NCBI GenBank assembly: GCA_028282925.1
Contig: JANQGV010000234.1
Span: 1 to 32,254, forward strand
Direction of reading: 5' to 3'
From: Thermodesulfobacteriota bacterium
Lineage (GTDB): Bacteria > Desulfobacterota > WTBG01 > CAIYCZ01 > CAIRTM01
DNA length: 32,254 nt
Part shown: piece by piece, positions 14,801-22,556 of the stretch
Numbering within the stretch: position 1 is the first letter of the stretch
Layout: each line of letters begins with the position of its first letter
The notes under the pieces: generated by a model
Databases searched by the model: none
What the model was told of the DNA's origin: nothing
Seen by the model: only the letters and a program-made list of their open reading frames with translations
Program-made: the position numbers and the translations under genes

Positions 14801-15655
14801 ATGGTTCAGGAATTTATCGATTCATGGCCGCTGTTCGCCAATACGTATCTAGCAGGGTGGGCCATTGCAGTGCTTCTTTCCTGCGTGGGGTGGATGGTCA
14901 TAGCCCGCGACCAGATCTTTATCGGGGCGGCCGTTTCGCAGGCCTCCACGCTCGGTATTGCAGTTGCCCTTTTTCTCTCCTCCGCGCTGACCGGCCATGA
15001 TTTTAGCTGGATCAATACAGGATGGTTCACGGCCGCAATGGCTGTTTGTTTTTCCATTGCAGCCGCCCTCTTAACGAATTTCGGTGGCCAAACCGGGCGT
15101 CTCAGCCGTGAAGCCATAACCGGCTGGGTGTTTTTGGTTTCTTCAAGTTTTGCAGTTGTGCTGCTCTACCACACACCGATCGGGATGAAAGAGATACAGG
15201 AACGCCTCTCCTCGTCAATCATCGGCGCCGACCAGGGAGAAATCATTTTTTATGTTTGTCTGAGTTTAATAACAATTGCTGGAATGATGTTTACAAGGCG
15301 TGCGTGGATACTATTGGCAATGGATCCGCCTATGGCTGAGGCCGTGGGGCTTCGGCTATGGCGCTGGGAGTTGTCCTGGTCTTTGTGGCTTGGTCTGATC
15401 GTAGGGCTTTCAATCAGGTCAGGCGGCACGCTGTATACTTTTGGATGCCTGGTTTTGCCGCCGCTTGTTGCCAATCAGGTTTGCAAAGAAGTATCCAAAC
15501 TGATCATCGTATCGCCTTTAATTGGTCTTGTGTTTTCCATTGTTGGATTTATGGTGGCCAACTATTACGATTTGCCGCCAGCCCAGATAACCATTGCGCT
15601 GTTAAGCACTCTGTTGCTGATAGTCTGGCTCGGGCGCAGAATGGTTGCATTTTAA
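14801..15655 (+). CDS. Metal ABC transporter permease (ZnuB/ABC-3 family)
   Basis: This 284-residue integral membrane protein has about eight predicted membrane segments. The family regions include VIARDQIFIGAAVSQAS (33-49), which carries the early G-A/S-Q motif, and GSGGT-like SIRSGGTLYTFGCLVLPP (about 204-221). These match ABC-3 permeases for Zn/Mn. AAAGGAG lies shortly before the ATG, and the gene starts 14 bases after the ATPase stop. It is the last gene of the operon. The next structure downstream is a 13-bp inverted repeat that may end the transcript. Confidence 0.92.
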   Translation: MVQEFIDSWPLFANTYLAGWAIAVLLSCVGWMVIARDQIFIGAAVSQASTLGIAVALFLSSALTGHDFSWINTGWFTAAMAVCFSIAAALLTNFGGQTGRLSREAITGWVFLVSSSFAVVLLYHTPIGMKEIQERLSSSIIGADQGEIIFYVCLSLITIAGMMFTRRAWILLAMDPPMAEAVGLRLWRWELSWSLWLGLIVGLSIRSGGTLYTFGCLVLPPLVANQVCKEVSKLIIVSPLIGLVFSIVGFMVANYYDLPPAQITIALLSTLLLIVWLGRRMVAF

Positions 15656-15775
15656 ATAAAACGCAAAAAAGGGTTGTTTACATACCTGACCTTTGCTGCT
15701 CTGATAGGTACCGCTCATCTGTCGCGTGATGTAAAAGCACGATAGTATGGTGTGCTAAACTAGTGTGCACAAGAC

Positions 15776-15813
15776 TGCACCATATGTAACAAGAGGTAAC
15801 TACATATGGTGCA
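15776..15813 (+). terminator. Inverted repeat downstream of the zinc operon
   Basis: TGCACCATATGTA (15776-15788) is perfectly repeated inverted at 15801-15813 with a 12-base loop, followed by ATTTT. It may be a weak terminator or an operator. It lies 120 bases after the permease gene and 64 bases before the tRNA-derived copy. Confidence 0.45.
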
Positions 15814-15876
15814 ATTTTGGATGTATTTTCAATGGAATAGGGAAATCAGACCGAAAATCAAGAGCCTGCCGATCAT

Positions 15877-16011
15877 GCCGGTTTGGCTCTCAAAATCCCC
15901 CGGGCCTCGCGCCCTTGCGATGTGAGTTTATCCTGAGTGTAGCGCAGGGAGTCTCACCACCGGCACCAGATAATTCAAGGAGTTACCCAATCGGGCAGCT
16001 CCTTTTTTGTT
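15877..16011 (+). repeat. Degenerate tRNA-Leu copy plus terminator (putative att-like direct repeat)
   Basis: Positions 15889-15917 are identical to 9699-9727 of tRNA-Leu (anticodon loop through variable arm). Positions 15949-16011 match 9735-9797 (T arm, CCA end and terminator) with one mismatch. The D arm is lost. A short hairpin-like insert (TATCCTGAGTGTAGCGCAGG) splits the T arm, so this is not a working tRNA. Its orientation is direct relative to tRNA-Leu, and the metal operon lies between them. Confidence 0.9.
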
Positions 16012-16089
16012 GCTAAAATACTGCCTGGTTAACAGATTTGAAAAATTCTTATCAAATACCAACTGCAGGCTTCGAATTGAGGATTCAAA

Positions 16090-17040
16090 ATGCTTCGCAC
16101 GTTAATTTCAGGATGCAGTGTAGAATACCAAGGTGAGCCGGTCACCCGGACCATTACCGCCGGTACTTTTGAATTGCGCGGGGAAGCCCAGGACGAGGCG
16201 ACCATATCGATGAAGTATACGACTACCGGCGGCGGCAGCGTGTGCAGTATTCAGTATACTGCGCAGCTCACCCTCGACAGCGGTGTGGAGCTGTTTGAGA
16301 CCCTGGCCGAATTTGCCGCCGGCGATTTCCTCGAATCGGTCGAGCGCGACGAGCAGGGCAACACCTGGTTGACGAGTTACGGCCCAAGCGGTGCCGGGGT
16401 ATTTAAGATTCTCGATGACAGCGTTCCCAACGGCATCACCGCCGACATGGACGGAAACCTTTACGTTGCCGACAATGGCGCCGGACGGGTGTTTCTGCTC
16501 GAGGCCGGGGGCGACACCCCGGTGATCTGGGCTGAAGGCGGGCTGCTGGCCCCGCTCATAGGAGACATCCCGGGACCCAATGGTATCAAAGTTTACAACG
16601 GCTCTGTTTACGTTTCAAACATGTCCCAACTGTCTATAGTGCGTATTCCAATACTGGATGACGGCTCAGCAGGAAAGCCCGAGAAGATCGCGGACGGGAT
16701 AGTTGTGGATGACTTTGCTTTTGATGCCCAGGGCCGCATCTGGGCAACCACCCACCCCTTCAACAGCATCGTACTGATTCGTCCTGATGACGGCACCATT
16801 CGTCTGATGTATGACTACAAGGATGGCATCTGGGGGCCGTGCGACGTGATTTTCGGTGCCGACCCGAACGACGCCGGCACGCTCTATGTGGTTGGCGACG
16901 GCAATATCTATGGATCGGCGTGGTCACCGTGGTTCCAACAGTCTCCGGATGTGTTGCCCCCCAAAGTCTTGCGTATTGATGCAGGCGTAGAGGGAGCTCC
17001 CGTTCCGGGGGATGCGACCGTCTCAATCCAATCACCGTGA
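16090..17040 (+). CDS. SMP-30/NHL-like beta-propeller protein
   Basis: These 316 residues contain propeller-type blades: PNGITADMDGNLYVADNG (113-130), GDIPGPNGIKVYNGSVYVSN (about 154-173) and FAFDAQGRIWATTHP (about 205-219). This is the pattern of SMP-30/gluconolactonase or NHL sheets. There is no signal peptide. The N-terminal region (1-70) is beta-rich with two Cys, so the gene may be a 5'-truncated exported protein. GAGG lies eight bases before the ATG. No catalytic metal ligands can be confirmed, so the enzymatic role is unknown. It lies alone between two tRNA-Leu-derived repeats, suggesting cargo of a mobile or duplicated segment. Confidence 0.65.
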   Translation: MLRTLISGCSVEYQGEPVTRTITAGTFELRGEAQDEATISMKYTTTGGGSVCSIQYTAQLTLDSGVELFETLAEFAAGDFLESVERDEQGNTWLTSYGPSGAGVFKILDDSVPNGITADMDGNLYVADNGAGRVFLLEAGGDTPVIWAEGGLLAPLIGDIPGPNGIKVYNGSVYVSNMSQLSIVRIPILDDGSAGKPEKIADGIVVDDFAFDAQGRIWATTHPFNSIVLIRPDDGTIRLMYDYKDGIWGPCDVIFGADPNDAGTLYVVGDGNIYGSAWSPWFQQSPDVLPPKVLRIDAGVEGAPVPGDATVSIQSP

Positions 17041-17056
17041 ACTCATAAATATATAC

Positions 17057-17191
17057 TCAATGAAGCAGGAAAATCAGAGCGAATATCAATAACCTGTTAA
17101 TACTGTCGGTTTGGGACTAAAACCCCTTGGCCTCGAACCCCTGTGATGTGAGTTTCTCCTGAGTGCAGAGCAGGGAGTCTCCCCTCCGGCA
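17057..17191 (+). repeat. Second degenerate tRNA-Leu-derived copy
   Basis: The copy pairs with 15829-15960. Both share a diverged upstream stretch (TCAATG, AAATCAGA, CGGTTTGG), a tRNA-like core and the same insert in the T arm (here TCTCCTGAGTGCAGAGCAGG). The shared insert shows that one copy came from the other after the insert was gained. This copy has lost the terminator stem and is more degraded. Confidence 0.75.
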
Positions 17192-17354
17192 ACATTTTTT
17201 CTCCCTTCTGGTTTAGCCTTTTTCCTCAGATGGAAATGCTTCCTAACGATATGATTATACTCTTGCCTGCTATTACAATGAATGGCTTGTGTATCTTTCT
17301 GATATTTCAGCAGTTTATTCTTTTCTTGCGTGTTTACTTAAAATTAGCTATATC

Positions 17355-17384
17355 TTAACACTTTGTATGCTGTCTATCTATAAT
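17355..17384 (+). promoter_or_regulatory. Sigma-70 promoter upstream of the 17489 gene
   Basis: TTAACA (17355-17360), an 18-base spacer and a perfect TATAAT (17379-17384). A transcript from here would begin near 17391 and carry the hairpin at 17396-17424. Confidence 0.55.
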
Positions 17385-17395
17385 AAGTCTGATAT

Positions 17396-17424
17396 GCATA
17401 GGTCGTAACAAATACGACGTATGC
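17396..17424. promoter_or_regulatory. 12-bp inverted repeat at the expected transcript start
   Basis: GCATAGGTCGTA and TACGACGTATGC pair at 11 of 12 positions around ACAAA. The repeat lies directly after the TATAAT promoter and could be an operator or a 5' RNA hairpin. A second perfect palindrome, GAGAAAAA-G-TTTTTCTC, follows at 17442-17458. Confidence 0.5.
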
Positions 17425-17474
17425 GGGTTTTATATGATATGGAGAAAAAGTTTTTCTCATCTTCATGTATTTGC

Positions 17475-17488
17475 TATAAATACTATCT
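17475..17488 (+). promoter_or_regulatory. Extended -10 element directly before ATG 17489 (possible leaderless start)
   Basis: TGCTATAAA (TATAAA at 17475-17480) sits eight bases before ATG 17489, and no Shine-Dalgarno is present. A transcript starting at the ATG would be leaderless. The matching -35 is poor. Confidence 0.3.
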
Positions 17489-19138
17489 ATGAACCTCGCC
17501 GAGATTAAAACATCAGATATTCCCAAGCGCAAGCTGTTCCAGATTGAGCGCGCTATTATCCGGGAAGCGGTCAATCTCTGGTTTCAGGAGAAGGCCTATT
17601 TCAACACCAACTTCTCTGAAGAGGTGGAGGTGGAGTTCAAGGGCAAACGCATTGAGGTCTCTTTCAGCAACCGGGGAAAGATGCAGCATGGTGCCCCGGA
17701 AGCCACGGTTAACGACCTGATGCGCGGTCTGCTCTTAACCATGGTGACGGACCAGGCCACGGGAAAACTCGTAAAAAACTATGAGGGTATTATCGGTAAT
17801 ATCATTGATGTTTTTGTTCACCGCCTGAAAGAGTTCGGGGAGCGCAGATTCATTTTCCAGCGGTTGCAGTCGCTGGAGTTGGGGTTTGATGTGGCGTTTG
17901 GACTCAGCAGGGAATTTTACCCGATTAAAAAGGCCCGGCGTTACCTTGAGGAAGCCCTTACCGTTGCCAGCCTTTCAACCGCCGATGAAACCGCGGAAAC
18001 GCTCATCAACAATATGCTTGAAACCGAAACCCTGGGCGCAAAGGAGCATGGGGTAACTTTTCACATTTTTATGGCCCGTGACGATAAAGCCAGTTTTATC
18101 AGCCTGCCGCTGGGGGTAGAGCAGACCACGTATGTGTCGCTGTTGGGAACCCACACCCTGCGCTGCAATATCCTGGCTGACCTTGAGTCGCAGGCGAATA
18201 TAAAGCGGGGAATTCTCAAAATCGACGCCCCTTCCGATCCACTCAATTTTATCCGTCATAAGGGGATCGACCTGGATATTGAAGAGAATGAACTGATGGA
18301 TAAACTGCGTTCGGTAGAGAAACTGACTGTTGAGCGGTTTTCCGAAGATGAAATGGTATTTTTGAGGCTTCTTTTTAACGAGTATGTTTCGCTTGCACAT
18401 TACCTGTTGAGCAGCGGCTGTATCGACCCGGGGTTGCGTTTGCTGGTGATCTTTCCACGTATTAATATCTATGCTCTTTTGCACGGGGAAAATTCGGCAA
18501 TCCCTCCTGACGAGCCTCAGACCCTGGGTGAGCTGGCCGCCCTTTATGGCAACGTCTTTAAAATTCGTCAGCCGCCCGGAAGGAAAAAGAAGAAAAAATC
18601 GAGCCGTATATCCGAAAGAGTAATTCAGGAGAAAGTTTTTGAAACCATTTCCGCGCTGGCACGACATACCCTGCGCAATATTTACAAGCCGCTGAGCGAC
18701 ATAAAAAGAAACCTGCACTATTACACCCGGCAGGATTATGAGAAACAAGAGCTGCTTGATACGGTGAAGCAGCGGGTCGATGCCATTTCAGCATACCTGA
18801 AAAAATTCAACGCGTTTAAGCGCGTTGTACTTGTGCCCGGCACGCAGGATATTGATGTGGACGCCTCAATGCAAGAAATTCCCCGAGACGGCAAACTTGT
18901 GGCCCAGGATGAAATTATCCGCAATATCCAGGCCGCCGAGATTGAGCAGGTTAAAGACGTTATCGTTTCAAAAATGCTCGGCTATCTGTCCTTTATCACC
19001 CACCGGCTGGAACAACTGAATAAGGTTTCTTCTCCTTACATCAAGCAGGAAGTTGTTGCGGAAATGGAAGCCTACACCGCCACAATTATGCTCCAGGCCC
19101 GTTCATTTTACAAGCTGGTACGGGCCAGCGAACGGTAA
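17489..19138 (+). CDS. Protein of unknown function, 549 residues
   Basis: I do not recognise a family. The protein has no signal peptide or membrane span and looks cytoplasmic. The N-terminal third mixes helices and strands (VEVEFKGKRIEVSFS at 46-60). A Lys-rich linker (GRKKKKKSSR, 364-373) separates it from a long helical C-terminal part (about 380-549) with likely coiled-coil stretches. The base usage looks like that of its chromosomal neighbours. ATG 17489 has no Shine-Dalgarno, but the frame is closed soon upstream. It is convergent with uvrC, whose stop lies nine bases away. Regulation may involve the inverted repeats at 17396-17458. Confidence 0.75.
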   Translation: MNLAEIKTSDIPKRKLFQIERAIIREAVNLWFQEKAYFNTNFSEEVEVEFKGKRIEVSFSNRGKMQHGAPEATVNDLMRGLLLTMVTDQATGKLVKNYEGIIGNIIDVFVHRLKEFGERRFIFQRLQSLELGFDVAFGLSREFYPIKKARRYLEEALTVASLSTADETAETLINNMLETETLGAKEHGVTFHIFMARDDKASFISLPLGVEQTTYVSLLGTHTLRCNILADLESQANIKRGILKIDAPSDPLNFIRHKGIDLDIEENELMDKLRSVEKLTVERFSEDEMVFLRLLFNEYVSLAHYLLSSGCIDPGLRLLVIFPRINIYALLHGENSAIPPDEPQTLGELAALYGNVFKIRQPPGRKKKKKSSRISERVIQEKVFETISALARHTLRNIYKPLSDIKRNLHYYTRQDYEKQELLDTVKQRVDAISAYLKKFNAFKRVVLVPGTQDIDVDASMQEIPRDGKLVAQDEIIRNIQAAEIEQVKDVIVSKMLGYLSFITHRLEQLNKVSSPYIKQEVVAEMEAYTATIMLQARSFYKLVRASER

Positions 19139-19147
19139 CGCCTCCCG

Positions 19148-21001
19148 TCAATCTTCTTCAGGGTAATGAAAAAAATCGTAGATCAGTTCGGCCCGGGGTT
19201 TTGTAATGGAAGGGACGCGTTCAATCTCTTCCAGAGTCGCCCGCTTCACGACATCCAGGCTGCCGAAGTGCTTTAATACCGCCCTGGCCGTGCCTTTGCC
19301 GATGCCCGGCACATCTTCCAGAACCGAGGTCAGGTCCTGTTTTGTTTTGACCTTTTTGTGGTAGGAAACCGCAAAGCGGTGGGCCTCGTCCCTGACGCGC
19401 TGCAGCAGAAACAGAGCCGGGGAGTTTTTGGGAAAAACAACATGGTTTTTTCTGCCCGGCAAAAACAGTTTTTCTTCCTGAAGTTTTTTAGCTTTATCGC
19501 GGTCTTTGCCTTTTGCCAGCCCGGCCGCCCCGATGTCATCAAAACCATACTCTTCCAGGGCTTTGCACAGTACGGCCAACTGGCCTTTGCCGCCGTCGAC
19601 CACGATCAGGTCGGGTTTGGGTTCTCCGTTTTGTATACCCTCGAGGCGTCTGTCGATTACTTCCCGCATCATGGCGTAGTCGTCGGGCTGGTCGACGGTT
19701 TTGATGCGGTAGCGGCGGTAATCGTCCTTCAGAGGCAGGCCGTCATAAAAAACAACCAGTGAACCTACCGCCGCGCTTCCCATAATGTTGGAGATGTCGA
19801 AACACTCTATCCGCAAGGGAACCGTCTGCAGGTGCAGGCGCTGCTGAAGCTCTACCAGCATGTTTTCCGAGTCCCGGGCGGCCGAGCGTTTCTGGCTGTA
19901 AATGCTTTCGGCATTCTGGGCGGCCATGTCGAGAAGGTCTTTGCGCGCTCCGCGCTGTGCATGCACAATTTTTACGGGAGAGCCTTTTTTTTCGATGAGG
20001 AAATCCTGCAGTACTTCCTGTTCTTCCAGGGGGGTGGGAACGATGATTTCATCGGGAATAAATTCGCCCTGATGGTAGTACTGCGACAGGCAGGAAGCCA
20101 GGGCCTCTTCATCGCCGAGCCTCAGTTTCTTCAGGAAGAACGAGCGGCTGCCGATCATGCGTCCGCTACGGACAAACAGGGCGGTGATCACCATCTCCTG
20201 CTCCCGGCGAAAGAAGGAGAACACATCGCGGTCGATACAGTCGAGGCTGACGATTGTTTGCTTTGCCAGGGTTTTTTCAATGCCGGTTATTTGGTCCCGC
20301 AGTTGGGCGGCAAGCTCAAAGTTCAGGTCGGCCGAGGCCTGTTCCATGCGTTGCTTCAGTTCGGCAAGCACATCCCTGCTGCGGCCCTGGAGAAACATCT
20401 GCACGTCTTTGACCACCCGCCGGTAGTCTGCGGGGTCGGGGCTTTGGGAACAGGGGGCCAGGCACTGGCCGAGATCGTGGTAGAGGCAGGGGCGCGGTTT
20501 GGGAACCAGCTTGCCTTTGCATTTGCGCAGGGGGAACATTTTATGCATAACTTTCAGAGTGTCGCGGACCGCCTGGGCAGAAGCAAAAGGGCCGAAATAG
20601 ACAGAGCCGTCTTTTTTCGGTTTGCGCACCACCGTCAGATTGGGAAACGGCTCGGCCACCGACAGGCGCAGGTAGGGGTATTCCTTATCGTCCCGGAATA
20701 CAACATTGTACCGGGGGCGATACTTTTTGATCAGGGTGTTTTCAAGGATCAGGGCGTCTTTTTCGGTAGGGGTGATGATGGTTTCGATGTCGGCGATCTT
20801 TGAAACCATGATCCGTGTTTTGGGGTTCGTGTCCTGGAGACGCTGGAAGTAGGACCTGACCCGGTTCCGGAGAGCCTTGGCTTTGCCGATATACATAACA
20901 GAACCCTGGCGGTCCTTCATAAGGTAGACCCCAGGGTTCTGTGGTATGTTTGAAACTTTTTCAGTTATGTCCGCATGAACTGCGAATTCCTCTTTTTCCA
21001 T
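19148..21001 (-). CDS. uvrC: Excinuclease ABC subunit C
   Basis: UvrC makes the dual incisions flanking a DNA lesion in nucleotide excision repair, together with UvrA and UvrB. This 617-residue protein has the full layout. The GIY-YIG nuclease (about 20-100) has GVYLMKD, MYIGKAK and Glu87 (ALILENTLIKKYRP). A Cys-rich region includes CLYHDLGQCLAPC (about 172-184). The UVR domain binding UvrB lies around 205-240. The RNase H-like endonuclease shows ECFDISN and VVDGGKGQL. A C-terminal helix-hairpin-helix reads VPGIGKGTARAVLKHFGS. The start at 21001 lacks a clear Shine-Dalgarno. It lies 34 bases downstream of adk in the same direction and may be co-transcribed with it. Confidence 0.98.
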   Translation of the reverse strand: MEKEEFAVHADITEKVSNIPQNPGVYLMKDRQGSVMYIGKAKALRNRVRSYFQRLQDTNPKTRIMVSKIADIETIITPTEKDALILENTLIKKYRPRYNVVFRDDKEYPYLRLSVAEPFPNLTVVRKPKKDGSVYFGPFASAQAVRDTLKVMHKMFPLRKCKGKLVPKPRPCLYHDLGQCLAPCSQSPDPADYRRVVKDVQMFLQGRSRDVLAELKQRMEQASADLNFELAAQLRDQITGIEKTLAKQTIVSLDCIDRDVFSFFRREQEMVITALFVRSGRMIGSRSFFLKKLRLGDEEALASCLSQYYHQGEFIPDEIIVPTPLEEQEVLQDFLIEKKGSPVKIVHAQRGARKDLLDMAAQNAESIYSQKRSAARDSENMLVELQQRLHLQTVPLRIECFDISNIMGSAAVGSLVVFYDGLPLKDDYRRYRIKTVDQPDDYAMMREVIDRRLEGIQNGEPKPDLIVVDGGKGQLAVLCKALEEYGFDDIGAAGLAKGKDRDKAKKLQEEKLFLPGRKNHVVFPKNSPALFLLQRVRDEAHRFAVSYHKKVKTKQDLTSVLEDVPGIGKGTARAVLKHFGSLDVVKRATLEEIERVPSITKPRAELIYDFFHYPEED

Positions 21002-21035
21002 GGCGAATGTTCAGGATAAGAGGTTATGCTGCATG

Positions 21036-21677
21036 TTATAAGGCCGCCAGAATATCTTTCACTACTTCGTCGCTGCTGAGAGCCGCCGTGCTTTTGAGCA
21101 TGCCCTTCTGGTCGTAGTAGTCGATCAGGGGTGCGGTCTGGTTGTTGTAGGTCTCGAGCCGGTTCAGGATTGCTTCCTCGGTTTCATCGCTACGCTGGAT
21201 AACCGGGGAACCGCATTTGTCGCAAATGCCTTCCTGTTTGGGCGGCATGCTCTTGACATTATAAATCGCCTGGCAGGAAGCGTTGGAGCAGGTGCGGCGG
21301 GTGGTGAGCCGGTCCAGCACCACGTCTTTGCCGATGTCGAGGTTGATAACAACGTCAAGCTTCATGCCGATCTTGGAGAGCAGTTCGCCAAGCGCTTCGG
21401 CCTGGGGAATGGTGCGGGGAAAACCGTCGAACATAAAACCCTTCTGACAGTCGGGTTCTTTCAGGCGTTCTTCCATCATGTCGATAATCAGTGAATCGGG
21501 TACCAGATCACCACGGTCCATGTATTCTTTGGCCTTCTGGCCCAGGGGAGTGCCTTCCTTAACGGCGTTGCGCAGGATATCGCCGGTTGAGATATGCACG
21601 GATCCATCATGGTTTTTCAGCAGGTTTGAAACGGTTCCTTTTCCGGCTCCGGGAGGGCCTAATAATATAATTCTCAT
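21036..21677 (-). CDS. adk: Adenylate kinase
   Basis: Adenylate kinase converts ATP and AMP to two ADP in the cytoplasm. The 213-residue protein has the P-loop GPPGAGKGT (7-15) and the AMP-binding block DGFPRT. The LID domain carries four cysteines (CSNASC and CDKCGS), the zinc-binding form. The length is typical. AAAGGAG lies seven bases before the ATG. The neighbour uvrC follows closely. Confidence 0.98.
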   Translation of the reverse strand: MRIILLGPPGAGKGTVSNLLKNHDGSVHISTGDILRNAVKEGTPLGQKAKEYMDRGDLVPDSLIIDMMEERLKEPDCQKGFMFDGFPRTIPQAEALGELLSKIGMKLDVVINLDIGKDVVLDRLTTRRTCSNASCQAIYNVKSMPPKQEGICDKCGSPVIQRSDETEEAILNRLETYNNQTAPLIDYYDQKGMLKSTAALSSDEVVKDILAAL

Positions 21678-21820
21678 GTCTTCTCCTTTATCATTAAGGT
21701 TTACCGATAGCTGTTATAAGAAAAATACAGATTATAAAGGAATATCAGCTAAATGCAAGATTAATTTTTGGTTAAATGCACCGGGGGCTTTCAGGAAAGA
21801 ACAGTGGAAAAACCCCGCCC

Positions 21821-22543
21821 TTACAGGCGTTTATAGAGCCTCTCGGGAAGGAGTCGCATCAGCCATGCCACCAGGCGCCAGCGCCCGGTAATGTAGGCGC
21901 AGGACTTTTGCTTTTGAACGGCGTGGAATATGAGTTTGGCGGCCTTTTCCGGAGATGTAACCCAGAACATGTCTTTACGTCCCTGTACCATTTCCGTATC
22001 AACAAACCCGGGCCGGATATCTGTGATGAGCATAGGCTTTTTTTCCCGATGGACACGCTGCCGTAAGCCCTGGAGATAATGGCTTGCAAAGGCTTTGGAA
22101 GCACTGTAGGCTGGAGAGTGCCGATTACCCCTCACGGCCAGGACCGAAGATATGGCTACGATGTGGCCTCGGCCTCTTTCCGAAAAATAGTGATAGGCCC
22201 AATTGAGGATGGCGGTAAGACCGCTGACATTTACATCGATGATGTGCTGTTGGTTTTCCCACTGCATGCCCCCATGTTCTCCCCCCACCCCGGCCGCGAC
22301 AATGATGATATCCAAACCGCCGAGTTCCGCAACAAGCCGGTCAAGGGCCTGCAGGGCGGTATTCCTGTCGGCCACGTCCACCTGTTGAATTGCCAGGTCT
22401 TCTGAGAGTTGGCTGCGCAGGTCTTCCAGCAGGGGATATCGCCGGGCGCCTACCCCGACCCGGTAGCCTTGAGCGTGCAGCTCGCGAACCAGGGCTCGGC
22501 CGATTCCGGAACTGCCGCCGATAACGATAGCTCGTTTTTCCAT
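21821..22543 (-). CDS. Short-chain dehydrogenase/reductase
   Basis: This 240-residue classical SDR has the nucleotide-binding motif GGSSGIG (9-15), AAG near 83-85, Asn105, catalytic Ser133 and the YSASK motif with Tyr146 and Lys150. It should be an NAD(P)(H)-dependent oxidoreductase, and the substrate cannot be told. The C-terminal end is rich in Arg/Trp/Leu and may touch a membrane. ATG 22543 was preferred over an upstream ATG at 22594, because the Rossmann start immediately follows and AAAGG lies upstream. The longer frame would overlap the MgtC-like gene. Its gap to that gene is 13 bases, so the two probably form an operon. Confidence 0.92.
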   Translation of the reverse strand: MEKRAIVIGGSSGIGRALVRELHAQGYRVGVGARRYPLLEDLRSQLSEDLAIQQVDVADRNTALQALDRLVAELGGLDIIIVAAGVGGEHGGMQWENQQHIIDVNVSGLTAILNWAYHYFSERGRGHIVAISSVLAVRGNRHSPAYSASKAFASHYLQGLRQRVHREKKPMLITDIRPGFVDTEMVQGRKDMFWVTSPEKAAKLIFHAVQKQKSCAYITGRWRLVAWLMRLLPERLYKRL

Positions 22544-22556
22544 GAGCAGCCTTTTG

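Noticed and set aside
17110-17120. TTTGGGACTAA at the second tRNA-derived copy equals the end of the nested element at 9405-9415
   Set aside because: Here it aligns with the tRNA anticodon stem region, and no matching inverted end is nearby, so the identity looks accidental.
19832-20803. Long plus-strand reading frame
   Set aside because: It lies wholly antisense to uvrC, whose domains are fully conserved.
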